From Streptomyces viridochromogenes DSM 40736 (lineage in GTDB: Bacteria > Actinomycetota > Actinomycetes > Streptomycetales > Streptomycetaceae), in NCBI RefSeq assembly GCF_000158955.1, contig NZ_GG657757.1:6041980-6081544 (forward strand): a DNA stretch of 39,565 nucleotides, written 5' to 3'. The position numbers and the translations under genes are program-made. Shown piece after piece: positions 33,085-39,565 of the stretch. Each line of letters begins with the position of its first letter. Position 1 is the stretch's first letter. The notes under the pieces were generated by a model, which saw only the letters and a list, made by a program, of their open reading frames with translations, was not told the origin of the DNA and made no database searches.

Positions 33085-33094
33085 ACCGGCCGGT
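33085..33094. promoter_or_regulatory. Short palindrome before the MarR gene
   Basis: ACCGGCCGGT, a perfect 10-base palindrome 12 bases upstream of the GTG at 33107. It could be an autoregulatory operator, but GC-rich palindromes of this length arise often by chance. Confidence 0.2.
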
Positions 33095-33106
33095 AAGGTC
33101 GGCTTC

Positions 33107-33616
33107 GTGCCGAAGCCGCTCAGTCTCTCCTTCGATCCGATCGCGCGTGCCGACGAACGCTGGAAGCAGCGCTGGGGAAACGTGCCGTCCATGGCCGCGA
33201 TCACCTCGATCATGCGGGCCCAGCAGATCCTTCTCGCCGAGGTCGACGCGGCGGTCAAGCCGTACGGGCTGACGTTCGCGCGCTACGAGGCACTGGTGCT
33301 GCTCACCTTCTCCAAGTCCGGCGAGCTGCCCATGTCCAAGATCGGCGAGCGGCTCATGGTGCACCCCACCTCCGTGACGAACACCGTGGACCGGCTGGTG
33401 AAGTCGGGTCTCGTCGGCAAGCGGCCCAACCCCAACGACGGGCGCGGCACCCTCGCCAGCATCACCGACAAGGGCCGCGAGGTGGTCGAGGCGGCCACCC
33501 GCGACCTGATGGCGATGGACTTCGGGCTCGGGGCGTACGACGCGGAGGAGTGCGCGGAGATCTTCGCCATGCTGCGTCCGCTACGGGTCGCCGCGGGGGA
33601 CTTCGAGGAGGGCTGA
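33107..33616 (+). CDS. MarR-family transcriptional regulator
   Basis: A 169-residue winged-helix regulator. The helix-turn-helix is ELPMSKIGERLMVHPTSVTN (about residues 69-88) and the wing is KRPNPNDGRG. The start is the GTG at 33107 with AAGG upstream. It follows the ABM gene of the pigment cluster by 32 bases, so it may be read through from the P450 promoter, and could regulate the cluster or the DUF3817 gene after it (inference). No ligand or target is predictable. Confidence 0.88.
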   Translation: MPKPLSLSFDPIARADERWKQRWGNVPSMAAITSIMRAQQILLAEVDAAVKPYGLTFARYEALVLLTFSKSGELPMSKIGERLMVHPTSVTNTVDRLVKSGLVGKRPNPNDGRGTLASITDKGREVVEAATRDLMAMDFGLGAYDAEECAEIFAMLRPLRVAAGDFEEG

Positions 33617-33659
33617 CCCGGGGCAAGATCTCCCGGAACGGGTCGTTACGCTCGACGGC

Positions 33660-33998
33660 ATGAAGAAGAGCGTGCTGACCCGCTACCGCGTGATGGCCTA
33701 CGTCACCGGCGTGCTGCTGGTCCTGCTGACCATCGGCGTCATCGCCAAGTACCTGCTCGACATGGACGGCGCCGCGGACTTCACGCGCGTCGTCGGCATC
33801 GCGCACGGCTGGCTGTACGTCCTGTACCTGATCTTCGCCTTCGACCTGGGCTCCAAGGCGAAGTGGCCGGTGGGCAAGCAGCTGTGGGTGCTGCTCGCCG
33901 GGACCGTGCCGACGGCCGCGTTCTTCGTGGAGCGCAGGATCAGCCACGAGCTGGAGGCCAAGGTCGCGGAGGACTCGCCCGCGGCCGCCAAGGCGTAA
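33660..33998 (+). CDS. DUF3817 membrane protein, second copy
   Basis: A 112-residue protein with three membrane helices (about residues 12-33, 45-63 and 72-90). It aligns over its whole length with the DUF3817 protein at 22341: both have a (V/A)HG(V/W)L(F/Y)VLY(V/L)IF core, an AKW motif and a TxxFFxxR segment. The ATG at 33660 has no strong ribosome binding site. The two copies flank the pigment cluster. Function unknown. Confidence 0.85.
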   Translation: MKKSVLTRYRVMAYVTGVLLVLLTIGVIAKYLLDMDGAADFTRVVGIAHGWLYVLYLIFAFDLGSKAKWPVGKQLWVLLAGTVPTAAFFVERRISHELEAKVAEDSPAAAKA

Positions 33999-34002
33999 CA
34001 GC

Positions 34003-34030
34003 ACCGCCGTACGGAGCAACGTACGGCGGT
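34003..34030 (+). terminator. Terminator after the second DUF3817 gene
   Basis: An 11-bp perfect stem ACCGCCGTACG (34003-34013), 6-base loop, complement at 34020-34030. It begins 4 bases after the stop and separates the gene from the icmA promoter. Confidence 0.75.
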
Positions 34031-34041
34031 CTCCCATCGAC

Positions 34042-34065
34042 ATTTACTTGGACGTCCTAGTAAAT
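34042..34065. promoter_or_regulatory. 24-bp near-perfect palindrome upstream of icmA, likely operator/promoter
   Basis: The outer arms ATTTACT and AGTAAAT flank the self-complementary core GGACGTCC, with a single T-T mismatch on each side of the core. It ends 8 bases before the icmA ATG. It contains TTGGAC, a -35-like hexamer, and TAGTAAAT, a -10-like sequence. Symmetry over 24 bases in a GC-rich genome is unlikely by chance, so a dimeric regulator probably binds here. Confidence 0.65.
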
Positions 34066-34073
34066 TCGAAGGT

Positions 34074-35774
34074 ATGGACGCTGACGCGATAGAGGAAGGC
34101 CGCCGACGCTGGCAGGCCCGGTACGACGCCGCACGCAAGCGCGACGCCGACTTCACCACGCTCTCCGGTGATCCCGTGGAGCCGGTGTACGGGCCGCGGC
34201 CCGGTGACACCTACGAGGGGTTCGAGCGGATCGGCTGGCCCGGCGAGTACCCCTTCACTCGCGGCCTGTACGCGACCGGCTACCGAGGGCGCACGTGGAC
34301 CATCCGGCAGTTCGCCGGGTTCGGCAACGCCGAGCAGACCAACGAGCGCTACAAGATGATCCTCCGCAACGGCGGGGGCGGGCTCTCGGTCGCCTTCGAC
34401 ATGCCGACGCTGATGGGGCGCGACTCCGACGACCCGCGCTCGCTGGGCGAGGTCGGGCACTGCGGTGTCGCCATCGACTCGGCCGCCGACATGGAGGTCC
34501 TGTTCAAGGACATCCCGCTCGGGGACGTGACGACCTCGATGACGATCAGCGGACCGGCGGTACCCGTCTTCTGTATGTACCTGGTGGCGGCGGAGCGGCA
34601 GGGCGTCGACCCGTCCGTCCTGAACGGCACGCTCCAGACGGACATCTTCAAGGAGTACATCGCCCAGAAGGAGTGGCTCTTCCAGCCGGAACCGCACCTG
34701 CGGCTCATCGGCGACCTGATGGAGCACTGCGCGGCCGGCATCCCCGCCTACAAGCCGCTCTCCGTCTCCGGCTACCACATCCGCGAGGCAGGGTCGACGG
34801 CCGCACAGGAGCTGGCCTACACGCTGGCGGACGGCTTCGGGTACGTGGAGCTGGGGCTCTCGCGCGGCCTCGACGTGGACGTGTTCGCCCCCGGCCTGTC
34901 CTTCTTCTTCGACGCGCACGTCGACTTCTTCGAGGAGATCGCGAAGTTCCGCGCCGCCCGCCGCATCTGGGCGCGCTGGATGCGGGACGTCTACGGGGCG
35001 ACGTCGGATAAGGCGCAGTGGCTGCGCTTCCACACCCAGACCGCCGGCGTCTCCCTCACCGCGCAGCAGCCGTACAACAACGTCGTACGGACGGCCGTGG
35101 AGGCACTGGCCGCCGTCCTCGGCGGGACGAACTCGCTGCACACCAACGCACTCGACGAGACCCTCGCCCTGCCGAGCGAGCAGGCGGCGGAGATCGCGCT
35201 GCGCACGCAACAGGTGCTCATGGAGGAGACCGGCGTCGGCAACGTCGCCGACCCGCTGGGCGGCTCCTGGTACGTCGAGCAGCTGACCGACCGGATCGAG
35301 GCGGACGCGGAGAAGATCTTCGAGCAGATAAGGGAACGGGGGCTGCGGGCGCACCCCGACGGGCAGCACCCGATCGGCCCGATCACCTCCGGGATCCTGC
35401 GGGGGATCGAGGACGGCTGGTTCACCGGGGAGATCGCCGAGTCGGCGTTCCGGTACCAGCAGGCACTGGAGAAGGGCGACAAGAAGGTCGTCGGCGTGAA
35501 CTGCCACACCGGGTCGGTGACCGGGGACCTGGAGATCCTGCGGGTCAGTCACGAGGTGGAGCGGGAGCAGGTGCGGGTGCTGGCCGGGCGCAAGGCGGGC
35601 CGCGACGACGCTGCCGTGCGCACCGCGCTCGACGGGATGCTGGCCGCCGCGCGCAGTGGGGCCAACATGATCGAGCCGATGCTGGATGCGGTGCGGGCGG
35701 AGGCGACCCTTGGGGAGATCTGCGGGGTGCTGCGGGACGAGTGGGGGGTGTATACGGAGCCTGCCGGTTTCTGA
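34074..35774 (+). CDS. icmA: Isobutyryl-CoA mutase large subunit IcmA
   Basis: It catalyses the B12-dependent interconversion of isobutyryl-CoA and n-butyryl-CoA, linking valine breakdown to polyketide precursors. The protein has 566 residues and contains only the TIM-barrel substrate domain, as expected for IcmA, whose B12 domain is the separate IcmB. Phe80 (TIRQFAGFGNAEQTN) and Gln198 (KEYIAQKEW) replace the Tyr and Arg that select methylmalonyl-CoA in the true mutase, so this is an isobutyryl-CoA enzyme. An icmB gene is not in the window. The ATG at 34074 is only one or two bases from AAGG, hinting at leaderless or unusual initiation. MeaB (15332) would be its chaperone. Confidence 0.93.
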   Translation: MDADAIEEGRRRWQARYDAARKRDADFTTLSGDPVEPVYGPRPGDTYEGFERIGWPGEYPFTRGLYATGYRGRTWTIRQFAGFGNAEQTNERYKMILRNGGGGLSVAFDMPTLMGRDSDDPRSLGEVGHCGVAIDSAADMEVLFKDIPLGDVTTSMTISGPAVPVFCMYLVAAERQGVDPSVLNGTLQTDIFKEYIAQKEWLFQPEPHLRLIGDLMEHCAAGIPAYKPLSVSGYHIREAGSTAAQELAYTLADGFGYVELGLSRGLDVDVFAPGLSFFFDAHVDFFEEIAKFRAARRIWARWMRDVYGATSDKAQWLRFHTQTAGVSLTAQQPYNNVVRTAVEALAAVLGGTNSLHTNALDETLALPSEQAAEIALRTQQVLMEETGVGNVADPLGGSWYVEQLTDRIEADAEKIFEQIRERGLRAHPDGQHPIGPITSGILRGIEDGWFTGEIAESAFRYQQALEKGDKKVVGVNCHTGSVTGDLEILRVSHEVEREQVRVLAGRKAGRDDAAVRTALDGMLAAARSGANMIEPMLDAVRAEATLGEICGVLRDEWGVYTEPAGF

Positions 35775-35843
35775 GTGCTCGCGTTGCGGCTGGGGTGAGG
35801 TGGGTGCGCAGCCCGGCGTGGCGGGGTGCCGCCTGCGCCCACC

Positions 35844-35864
35844 CGTGCCGCCCCAGGCGGCACG
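35844..35864. terminator. Hairpin between icmA and the TetR gene
   Basis: A 9-bp stem CGTGCCGCC (35844-35852), 3-base loop and complement (35856-35864), in the 103-base gap between the convergent icmA and tetR-like genes. Confidence 0.6.
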
Positions 35865-35877
35865 CATGCCCGCAGGC

Positions 35878-36492
35878 TCAGCGGCTTGCCAAGCCCAGCA
35901 GCAGCACCCGCGTGAAGCTTCTGACCCATTCCTCGTCCGCTGGTTCCGCGCTGACCAGGGTGCGGTGGACGACGGCCCCCGCCACCATGTCGAAGATCAG
36001 GTCCACCGTGCGGGACGCGGACTCGGGGTCCGGCTCGGGAGGCAGTTCGCCTCTCGCCTGGGCCCGTGCGCGGCCCTCCAGCACCAGGCGCTTCTGGCGG
36101 TCGACGACCGATGCGCGGATGCGTTCGCGCAGGGCGTCGTCGCGGGTGGCCTCCGCCACCACCGCCATCAGGCCACTCTTCGCCTCCGGCAGGGCCAGGA
36201 TCGTGGCGAACTGGAGGACCACGCCCTCGATGTCCGCGGCCAGGGAGCCGCGGTCCGGGAGTTCCAGTTCGTCGAAGAGTTCCGCCACCGCGTCGACGAC
36301 CAGCTCGTTCTTGCCCGCCCAGCGGCGGTAGAGGGTCGTCTTCGCAACCCCGGCGCGGGTGGCGACGTCTCCCAGGGTGAGCTTGGACCAGCCCAGGTCC
36401 ACGAGAGCCTCGCGCGTCGCGGCCAGGATCGCGGCGTCCGCCGTGGCGCTGCGCGGGCGCCCGGTGCGGCTGGCTGGGCTGCGGCTCTGCAT
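35878..36492 (-). CDS. TetR-family transcriptional regulator
   Basis: A 204-residue regulator from the ATG at 36492 (MQSRSPASRTGRPRS); an in-frame ATG at 36540 would add 16 residues of unlikely sequence. The helix-turn-helix is LTLGDVATRAGVAKTTLYRR (about residues 39-58), with the K-N-E-L-V helix after it; the C-terminal part is the ligand and dimer domain. An excellent TetR-type palindrome lies 85 bases upstream in the divergent spacer, so it probably represses itself and perhaps the thioredoxin gene. The ligand is unknown. Confidence 0.88.
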   Translation of the reverse strand: MQSRSPASRTGRPRSATADAAILAATREALVDLGWSKLTLGDVATRAGVAKTTLYRRWAGKNELVVDAVAELFDELELPDRGSLAADIEGVVLQFATILALPEAKSGLMAVVAEATRDDALRERIRASVVDRQKRLVLEGRARAQARGELPPEPDPESASRTVDLIFDMVAGAVVHRTLVSAEPADEEWVRSFTRVLLLGLASR

Positions 36493-36576
36493 GCCCTGAC
36501 CATAAACCGACGGTTCCTGTGCGGCCGTGAGGGAGATCACCGGGGGGTGGTGTTCCGGGGCCGGGGCATGGCATTA

Positions 36577-36593
36577 CGCTACGTCTCGTAGCG
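36577..36593. promoter_or_regulatory. TetR-type operator
   Basis: CGCTACG-TCT-CGTAGCG, a perfect 7-base inverted repeat with a 3-base centre, in the 234-base spacer between the tetR-like and thioredoxin genes. It has the sequence type typical of TetR-family operators in Streptomyces and lies 84-101 bases from the regulator start. Confidence 0.7.
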
Positions 36594-36726
36594 AAAGCTC
36601 GTGAAGGGCGTACACGGGCTTGAGACACGACGGCGTGGGGTGGGGACCCCGGCGCCGAACGGCACAGATCAGCCCGGCTTCACACCGGTTTTCACACGCG
36701 CGCGCAGTACGGGGGAGGATAGACGC

Positions 36727-37704
36727 ATGCAGCCACGGAACATGTCCATGAGCGGAGTCGTCGACCTCGCCGCGGTGAAGGCGGCCCAGGAGGCCAAGGC
36801 GAAGGCGGAGCAGGCGCGAGCCCAGGCCGCCCGGGAGGGCGGCGCGGGGGCGATCTCCCCGGCCGATCTCGTCATCGACGTCGATGAGGCGGGGTTCGAG
36901 CGGGAGGTCCTGCAGCGGTCCGCCGAGGTGCCCGTCGTCATCGACTTCTGGGCCGAGTGGTGTCAGCCCTGCAAGCAGCTGAGCCCCGTCCTGGAGCGGC
37001 TGGCCGTCGAGTACGACGGCCGCTTCCTGCTCGCCAAGATCGACGTCGACGCCAACCAGATGCTGATGCAGCAGTTCGGGATCCAGGGGATCCCCGCGGT
37101 GTTCGCGGTCGTCGCGGGCCAGGCCCTGCCGCTCTTCCAGGGGGCCGCGGACGAGACGCAGATCCGGCAGACCCTGGACCAGCTGGTGCAGGTCGCCGAG
37201 CAGCGCTTCGGCCTGACCGGCCTCACCGTCGATCCCGACGCCGAGCCGGGCGGCGATGTCCAGGTGGCCCCCGAGCGACCGGCCGGCCTGCATGACGGAC
37301 TCCTGGAGTCCGCCGTCCAGGCGCTGGACTCGGGCGACCTGGGCGGTGCCATCCAGGCGTACAAGAACGTGCTGAGCCAGGACCCGGGCAACGAGGAGGC
37401 CAAACTGGGCCTCGCCCAGGCCGAGTTGCTCCAGCGAGTGCAGGGCATCGACCCGCAGCAGGTGCGCAGGGACGCGGCCGAGAAGCCGGCCGACGTGCAG
37501 GCGCAGATCACCGCCGCCGACCTGGATCTGGTGGGCGGGCACGTGGAGGACGCCTTCGGCCGGCTGATCGAGACCGTGCGGCGTACGGTCGGTGACGACC
37601 GGGACACCGTGAGGATGCGGCTGCTGGAGCTGTTCGAGGTGGTCGGGCCCGAGGATCCGCGCGTGATCGCGGCCCGCAGGGCCCTGGCGCGCGCCCTGTT
37701 CTGA
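36727..37704 (+). CDS. Thioredoxin-domain/TPR protein, CnoX (YbbN)-like
   Basis: A 325-residue cytosolic protein. After a charged Ala/Lys-rich leader (about residues 15-40) comes a thioredoxin domain with Cys79 and Cys82 (WAEWCQPCK) and the cis-Pro in GIPAVFAVVAG. The C-terminal half (residues 190-325) is a helical TPR-like repeat region, as in CnoX/YbbN, a chaperone-oxidoreductase that hands proteins to GroEL. Unlike E. coli YbbN, it has the complete CxxC pair, so it may be redox-active. The ATG follows GGGGGAGGA. It is divergent from the TetR regulator and monocistronic. Confidence 0.88.
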   Translation: MQPRNMSMSGVVDLAAVKAAQEAKAKAEQARAQAAREGGAGAISPADLVIDVDEAGFEREVLQRSAEVPVVIDFWAEWCQPCKQLSPVLERLAVEYDGRFLLAKIDVDANQMLMQQFGIQGIPAVFAVVAGQALPLFQGAADETQIRQTLDQLVQVAEQRFGLTGLTVDPDAEPGGDVQVAPERPAGLHDGLLESAVQALDSGDLGGAIQAYKNVLSQDPGNEEAKLGLAQAELLQRVQGIDPQQVRRDAAEKPADVQAQITAADLDLVGGHVEDAFGRLIETVRRTVGDDRDTVRMRLLELFEVVGPEDPRVIAARRALARALF

Positions 37705-37716
37705 CCAGTCGTTAAA

Positions 37717-37741
37717 CACGCGGGCATGTGGTGCCCGCGTG
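37717..37741 (+). terminator. Terminator after the thioredoxin gene
   Basis: A 10-bp stem CACGCGGGCA (37717-37726), 5-base loop, complement at 37732-37741, followed by a run of A residues. It lies 12 bases past the stop. Confidence 0.75.
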
Positions 37742-38326
37742 AAAAATCTGCCGACAGAGCGTCACCGCGGCCGCGCTTTACCAAAACTTGGTAATCGCGG
37801 CCGCTGTTACTGCGAGTAAGTCGTGGGCGTTGATCTGTCGGATTCTGTCCATCGATCAACAGCTTTGTACCGCCGTCAGGCAACACCGTGTGTCGTCGCC
37901 CGAGACCAACGGGTCGGTGTTCGGTTATCCGGCCGTTACCAGCCAGTAACGAACCCCCTTGTGCGGGCGGCCAGAATGGACCACGATCGGCCACGCTCGG
38001 TCCATTCCCGTACCCCGGCAGCCGGTTGGGTCACGGGACATCCTGGGTCCCCACCGAGCAGAGCCGGCGGCAGTGGCGCCGGCTCTTGGACAGGGGGGTC
38101 TTCGCCCTTCCGGCGAAGCCTGTCCAGCAGGGTTGTGCGTGATGCGTGTCAGGCGCGACCAGTGGTTGTCGCTCGGGGGTGATCGCCGGTGATTCGGGCG
38201 CGAGTTGCGCCTCCGAGTGCGGGCGCTCTCCTTCCCGAGGACGTAGCACTTCTCCCATCCCTGCCCGGCTGAGCCGCGACTCGTGGCGAGGCAGGTCAGG
38301 AGATGTACGTCCGAGAAGGAGGAAAT
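37742..38326. other. Hairpin-rich 585-base gap without a recognisable gene
   Basis: The gap holds a composite hairpin at 37767-37804 (outer arms GCGGCCGCG and complement, inner TTACCAA-AAC-TTGGTAA), a 6-base inverted repeat CGTTAC/GTAACG near 37934-37951, and a 9-bp hairpin GAGCCGGCG at 38061-38085. Open frames exist, such as one from 37959 to 38192, but they lack family similarity and good ribosome binding sites. The gap probably contains the promoter and long leader of the DUF6230 gene, and may carry a small RNA. Confidence 0.5.
37767..37804. promoter_or_regulatory. Composite 16-bp hairpin with AT-rich core
   Basis: Outer 9-bp GC stem and inner 7-bp TTACCAA/TTGGTAA stem separated by a small 2-against-1 internal loop, with a 3-base apical loop. 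It could be a strong RNA structure or an operator in DNA form. Confidence 0.5.
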
Positions 38327-38971
38327 ATGGAGTCCCAGGTGCGTGGCGGGACCAGATGGAAGCGGTTCGCTGTGGTCATGGTGCCCAGCGTCGCCGCTGC
38401 GGCATGTGTGGGTGTCGGACTCGCGCAGGGGGCGCTGGCCGCTTCGTTCAGCGTTTCCGGTCAGCAGTTCAAGGTGTCGGCCAATCACCTGCACGGTGAG
38501 GGTTTCGCCCAGTACGGCGGAATCGACAGCGTCTACACCTCGACCGACGGTGAGAAGAAGACGCAGGTTCCCGTCGCGATCTCGTCGTTCGACGATGCGA
38601 CGATCAGCAAGATGTGCCAGTCGGTCGCGACGCCGATCCCCCTCATAGGAAAGACGGTCTACCTCCGTCTTGAGGCGGGCAACGACGCCAAGAAGCCGGT
38701 CAAGGCCGAGAACCTCTACATCGACGTCGCCCAGCTCGACGCCGACGCGGAGTTCAAGGACATCGACATCGGCGTCGCTGTCAAGGACAAGACCCGTGGT
38801 CCTGCTGTCAAGGACACCAAGACCACGCTGCCGGGCGGCTTCGCCCAGCAGGCCAGGGAGGCCGATCTCTACGGCGTCAAGCAGACGGCGTGGGCGACCA
38901 CGGCCGGCACGTTCAAGCTCAGCGGCCTGTCGATGAAGCTCGGCATGGACAAGGGCATGGAGTGCTACTGA
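38327..38971 (+). CDS. DUF6230 family protein, single-pass or secreted
   Basis: A 214-residue protein with one N-terminal hydrophobic segment (about residues 13-36, WKRFAVVMVPSVAAAACVGV and on to ALAA), then a beta-rich extracytoplasmic domain with two cysteines (Cys93 in KMCQS and the penultimate Cys in MECY) that may pair. The excellent AGAAGGAGGAAAT ribosome binding site fixes the ATG at 38327. Homologues are often labelled cholesterol esterase without evidence. It is followed by a DUF6114 membrane-protein gene, its usual neighbour as I remember it. Function unknown; probably a cell-envelope pair. Confidence 0.85.
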   Translation: MESQVRGGTRWKRFAVVMVPSVAAAACVGVGLAQGALAASFSVSGQQFKVSANHLHGEGFAQYGGIDSVYTSTDGEKKTQVPVAISSFDDATISKMCQSVATPIPLIGKTVYLRLEAGNDAKKPVKAENLYIDVAQLDADAEFKDIDIGVAVKDKTRGPAVKDTKTTLPGGFAQQAREADLYGVKQTAWATTAGTFKLSGLSMKLGMDKGMECY

Positions 38972-39019
38972 CGGCCCCCGGCCCACGGGCACCCCAGGGG
39001 CGGCTGAACTGCTTCTGAG

Positions 39020-39047
39020 GGGCGGGGAAGCAGCGGCTTCCCCGCCC
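39020..39047 (+). terminator. Hairpin between the DUF6230 and DUF6114 genes
   Basis: A 12-bp perfect stem GGGCGGGGAAGC (39020-39031), 4-base loop, complement at 39036-39047. It can end or attenuate transcription between the two genes and would leave more message for the first. Confidence 0.7.
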
Positions 39048-39164
39048 TGCGGGCCCGGCCCGGCCATGAGCCGGGCACCCACACAGACTTAGACTTTCCG
39101 GCTTCTCCACACGCCTACGGCCGAGCCGGTACGTACCTCCACCGGACCGAGGGAGCTGTTTTCC

Positions 39165-39565
39165 ATGAGTGCCGAGACTCCGGTCCAGAGCGCCGGGACC
39201 TTCACCCGGCAGCGTCGGCGATTCCGTGACTGGCGGGGCACCCGGCCGTTCTGGGCAGGCCTGTTCACCATCCTCGGCGGGGTGCCGATCGCCTACTTCC
39301 CCTACGCCACCCTGAAGCTCGGAACCATGTCGCTCACCATGGCGACCACAGCGGGCGCCGGCTCCCTCATCATCGGGGTCCTGCTCATCACGCTGGGTCT
39401 GACCATGTGGTTCCAGCAGGCGACGCGGGTCTTCGCCGGTGTCGCGGCGATCATCCTCGCTCTGGTGTCGCTGGTGGTCTCCAACATCGGCGGCTTCCTC
39501 ATCGGCTTCCTGCTGGCGATGCTCGGCGGCGCGCTCGGGATCTCCTGGGCGCCGGGCAAGGCGGA
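39165..39565 (+). CDS. DUF6114 family membrane protein (3' end outside window)
   Basis: An open frame from the ATG at 39165 to the window edge, at least 133 residues. A basic N-terminus (RQRRRFRDWRGTRPFWAG) is followed by about four membrane helices: GLFTILGGVPIAYF, then GAGSLIIGVLLITLGLT, then VFAGVAAIILALVSLVV, then GGFLIGFLLAMLGGALG. It is preceded by GGGAG about 9 bases before the ATG. It pairs with the DUF6230 protein upstream. Function unknown. Confidence 0.85.
   Translation, partial: MSAETPVQSAGTFTRQRRRFRDWRGTRPFWAGLFTILGGVPIAYFPYATLKLGTMSLTMATTAGAGSLIIGVLLITLGLTMWFQQATRVFAGVAAIILALVSLVVSNIGGFLIGFLLAMLGGALGISWAPGKA

Noticed and set aside
34074..35774. Methylmalonyl-CoA mutase as the identity of the mutase gene
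   Set aside because: Phe80 and Gln198 at the two selectivity positions, and the absence of a fused B12 domain, point to IcmA.
37959..38192. A 77-residue open frame in the long spacer, and a 16-residue one inside it
   Set aside because: No ribosome binding site of note, no recognisable family, and inverted repeats run through it; not enough support for a gene.

Overview
This is a stretch of Streptomyces chromosome core. The base composition is very GC-rich, starts are often GTG, stop and start codons frequently overlap by 4 bp (ATGA or GTGA), and several genes are close matches to Streptomyces-specific proteins, notably the polar coiled-coil proteins Scy and FilP and a spore-pigment (whiE-type) type II polyketide synthase. 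From memory the gene order resembles the S. coelicolor interval SCO5387 to about SCO5422. I could not check that, and the species is not identifiable from the window.

Layout. (1) 1-3979: the 3' end of a membrane-anchored Pro/Thr-rich protein, the mismatch endonuclease gene nucS, a small conserved protein, a luciferase-like oxidoreductase and a small zinc-finger-like protein. (2) 4012-8088: two tandem paralogous ABC-2 exporter cassettes, each ATPase plus permease, on the minus strand. (3) 8174-13262: filP and scy, the filament-forming proteins of hyphal tip growth. (4) 13496-16288: methylmalonyl-CoA epimerase, divergent from a thiolase and the G-protein chaperone gene meaB. (5) 16288-16610: a gap holding two dispersed-repeat-like palindromic elements and a terminator. 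(6) 16610-19920: a PepSY protein divergent from a response regulator/histidine kinase pair, with a candidate regulator-binding box between them, then a MarR regulator. (7) 20037-22118: three overlapping AIM24-family genes. (8) 22341-22975: a DUF3817 membrane protein and an MTH1187-type protein, closed by a strong terminator.

(9) 23207-33074: a spore-pigment PKS cluster. The plus-strand operon encodes a SchA/CurD-type protein, a cupin, KS-alpha, KS-beta, ACP, an aromatase/cyclase and a second cyclase. Facing it on the minus strand are an ACMSD-like amidohydrolase and an FAD hydroxylase (whiE-ORFVIII type). Divergent from the hydroxylase are a cytochrome P450 and a small ABM monooxygenase. The P450, the ABM protein and the amidohydrolase go beyond the eight-gene S. 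coelicolor whiE set as I remember it. (10) 33107-35774: a MarR regulator, a second DUF3817 protein and icmA, whose Phe80/Gln198 pair identifies it as isobutyryl-CoA mutase rather than methylmalonyl-CoA mutase. (11) 35878-39565: a TetR regulator with a clear operator, a thioredoxin/TPR (CnoX-like) protein, a 620-bp gap rich in hairpins, and a DUF6230/DUF6114 pair, the last cut by the window edge.

Functional threads. Epimerase, thiolase, MeaB and IcmA are parts of branched and short acyl-CoA metabolism, which feeds methylmalonyl-CoA, butyryl-CoA and acetyl-CoA pools. Scy/FilP and the spore pigment belong to hyphal growth and sporulation. I saw no tRNA, rRNA, CRISPR array, transposase or phage genes.
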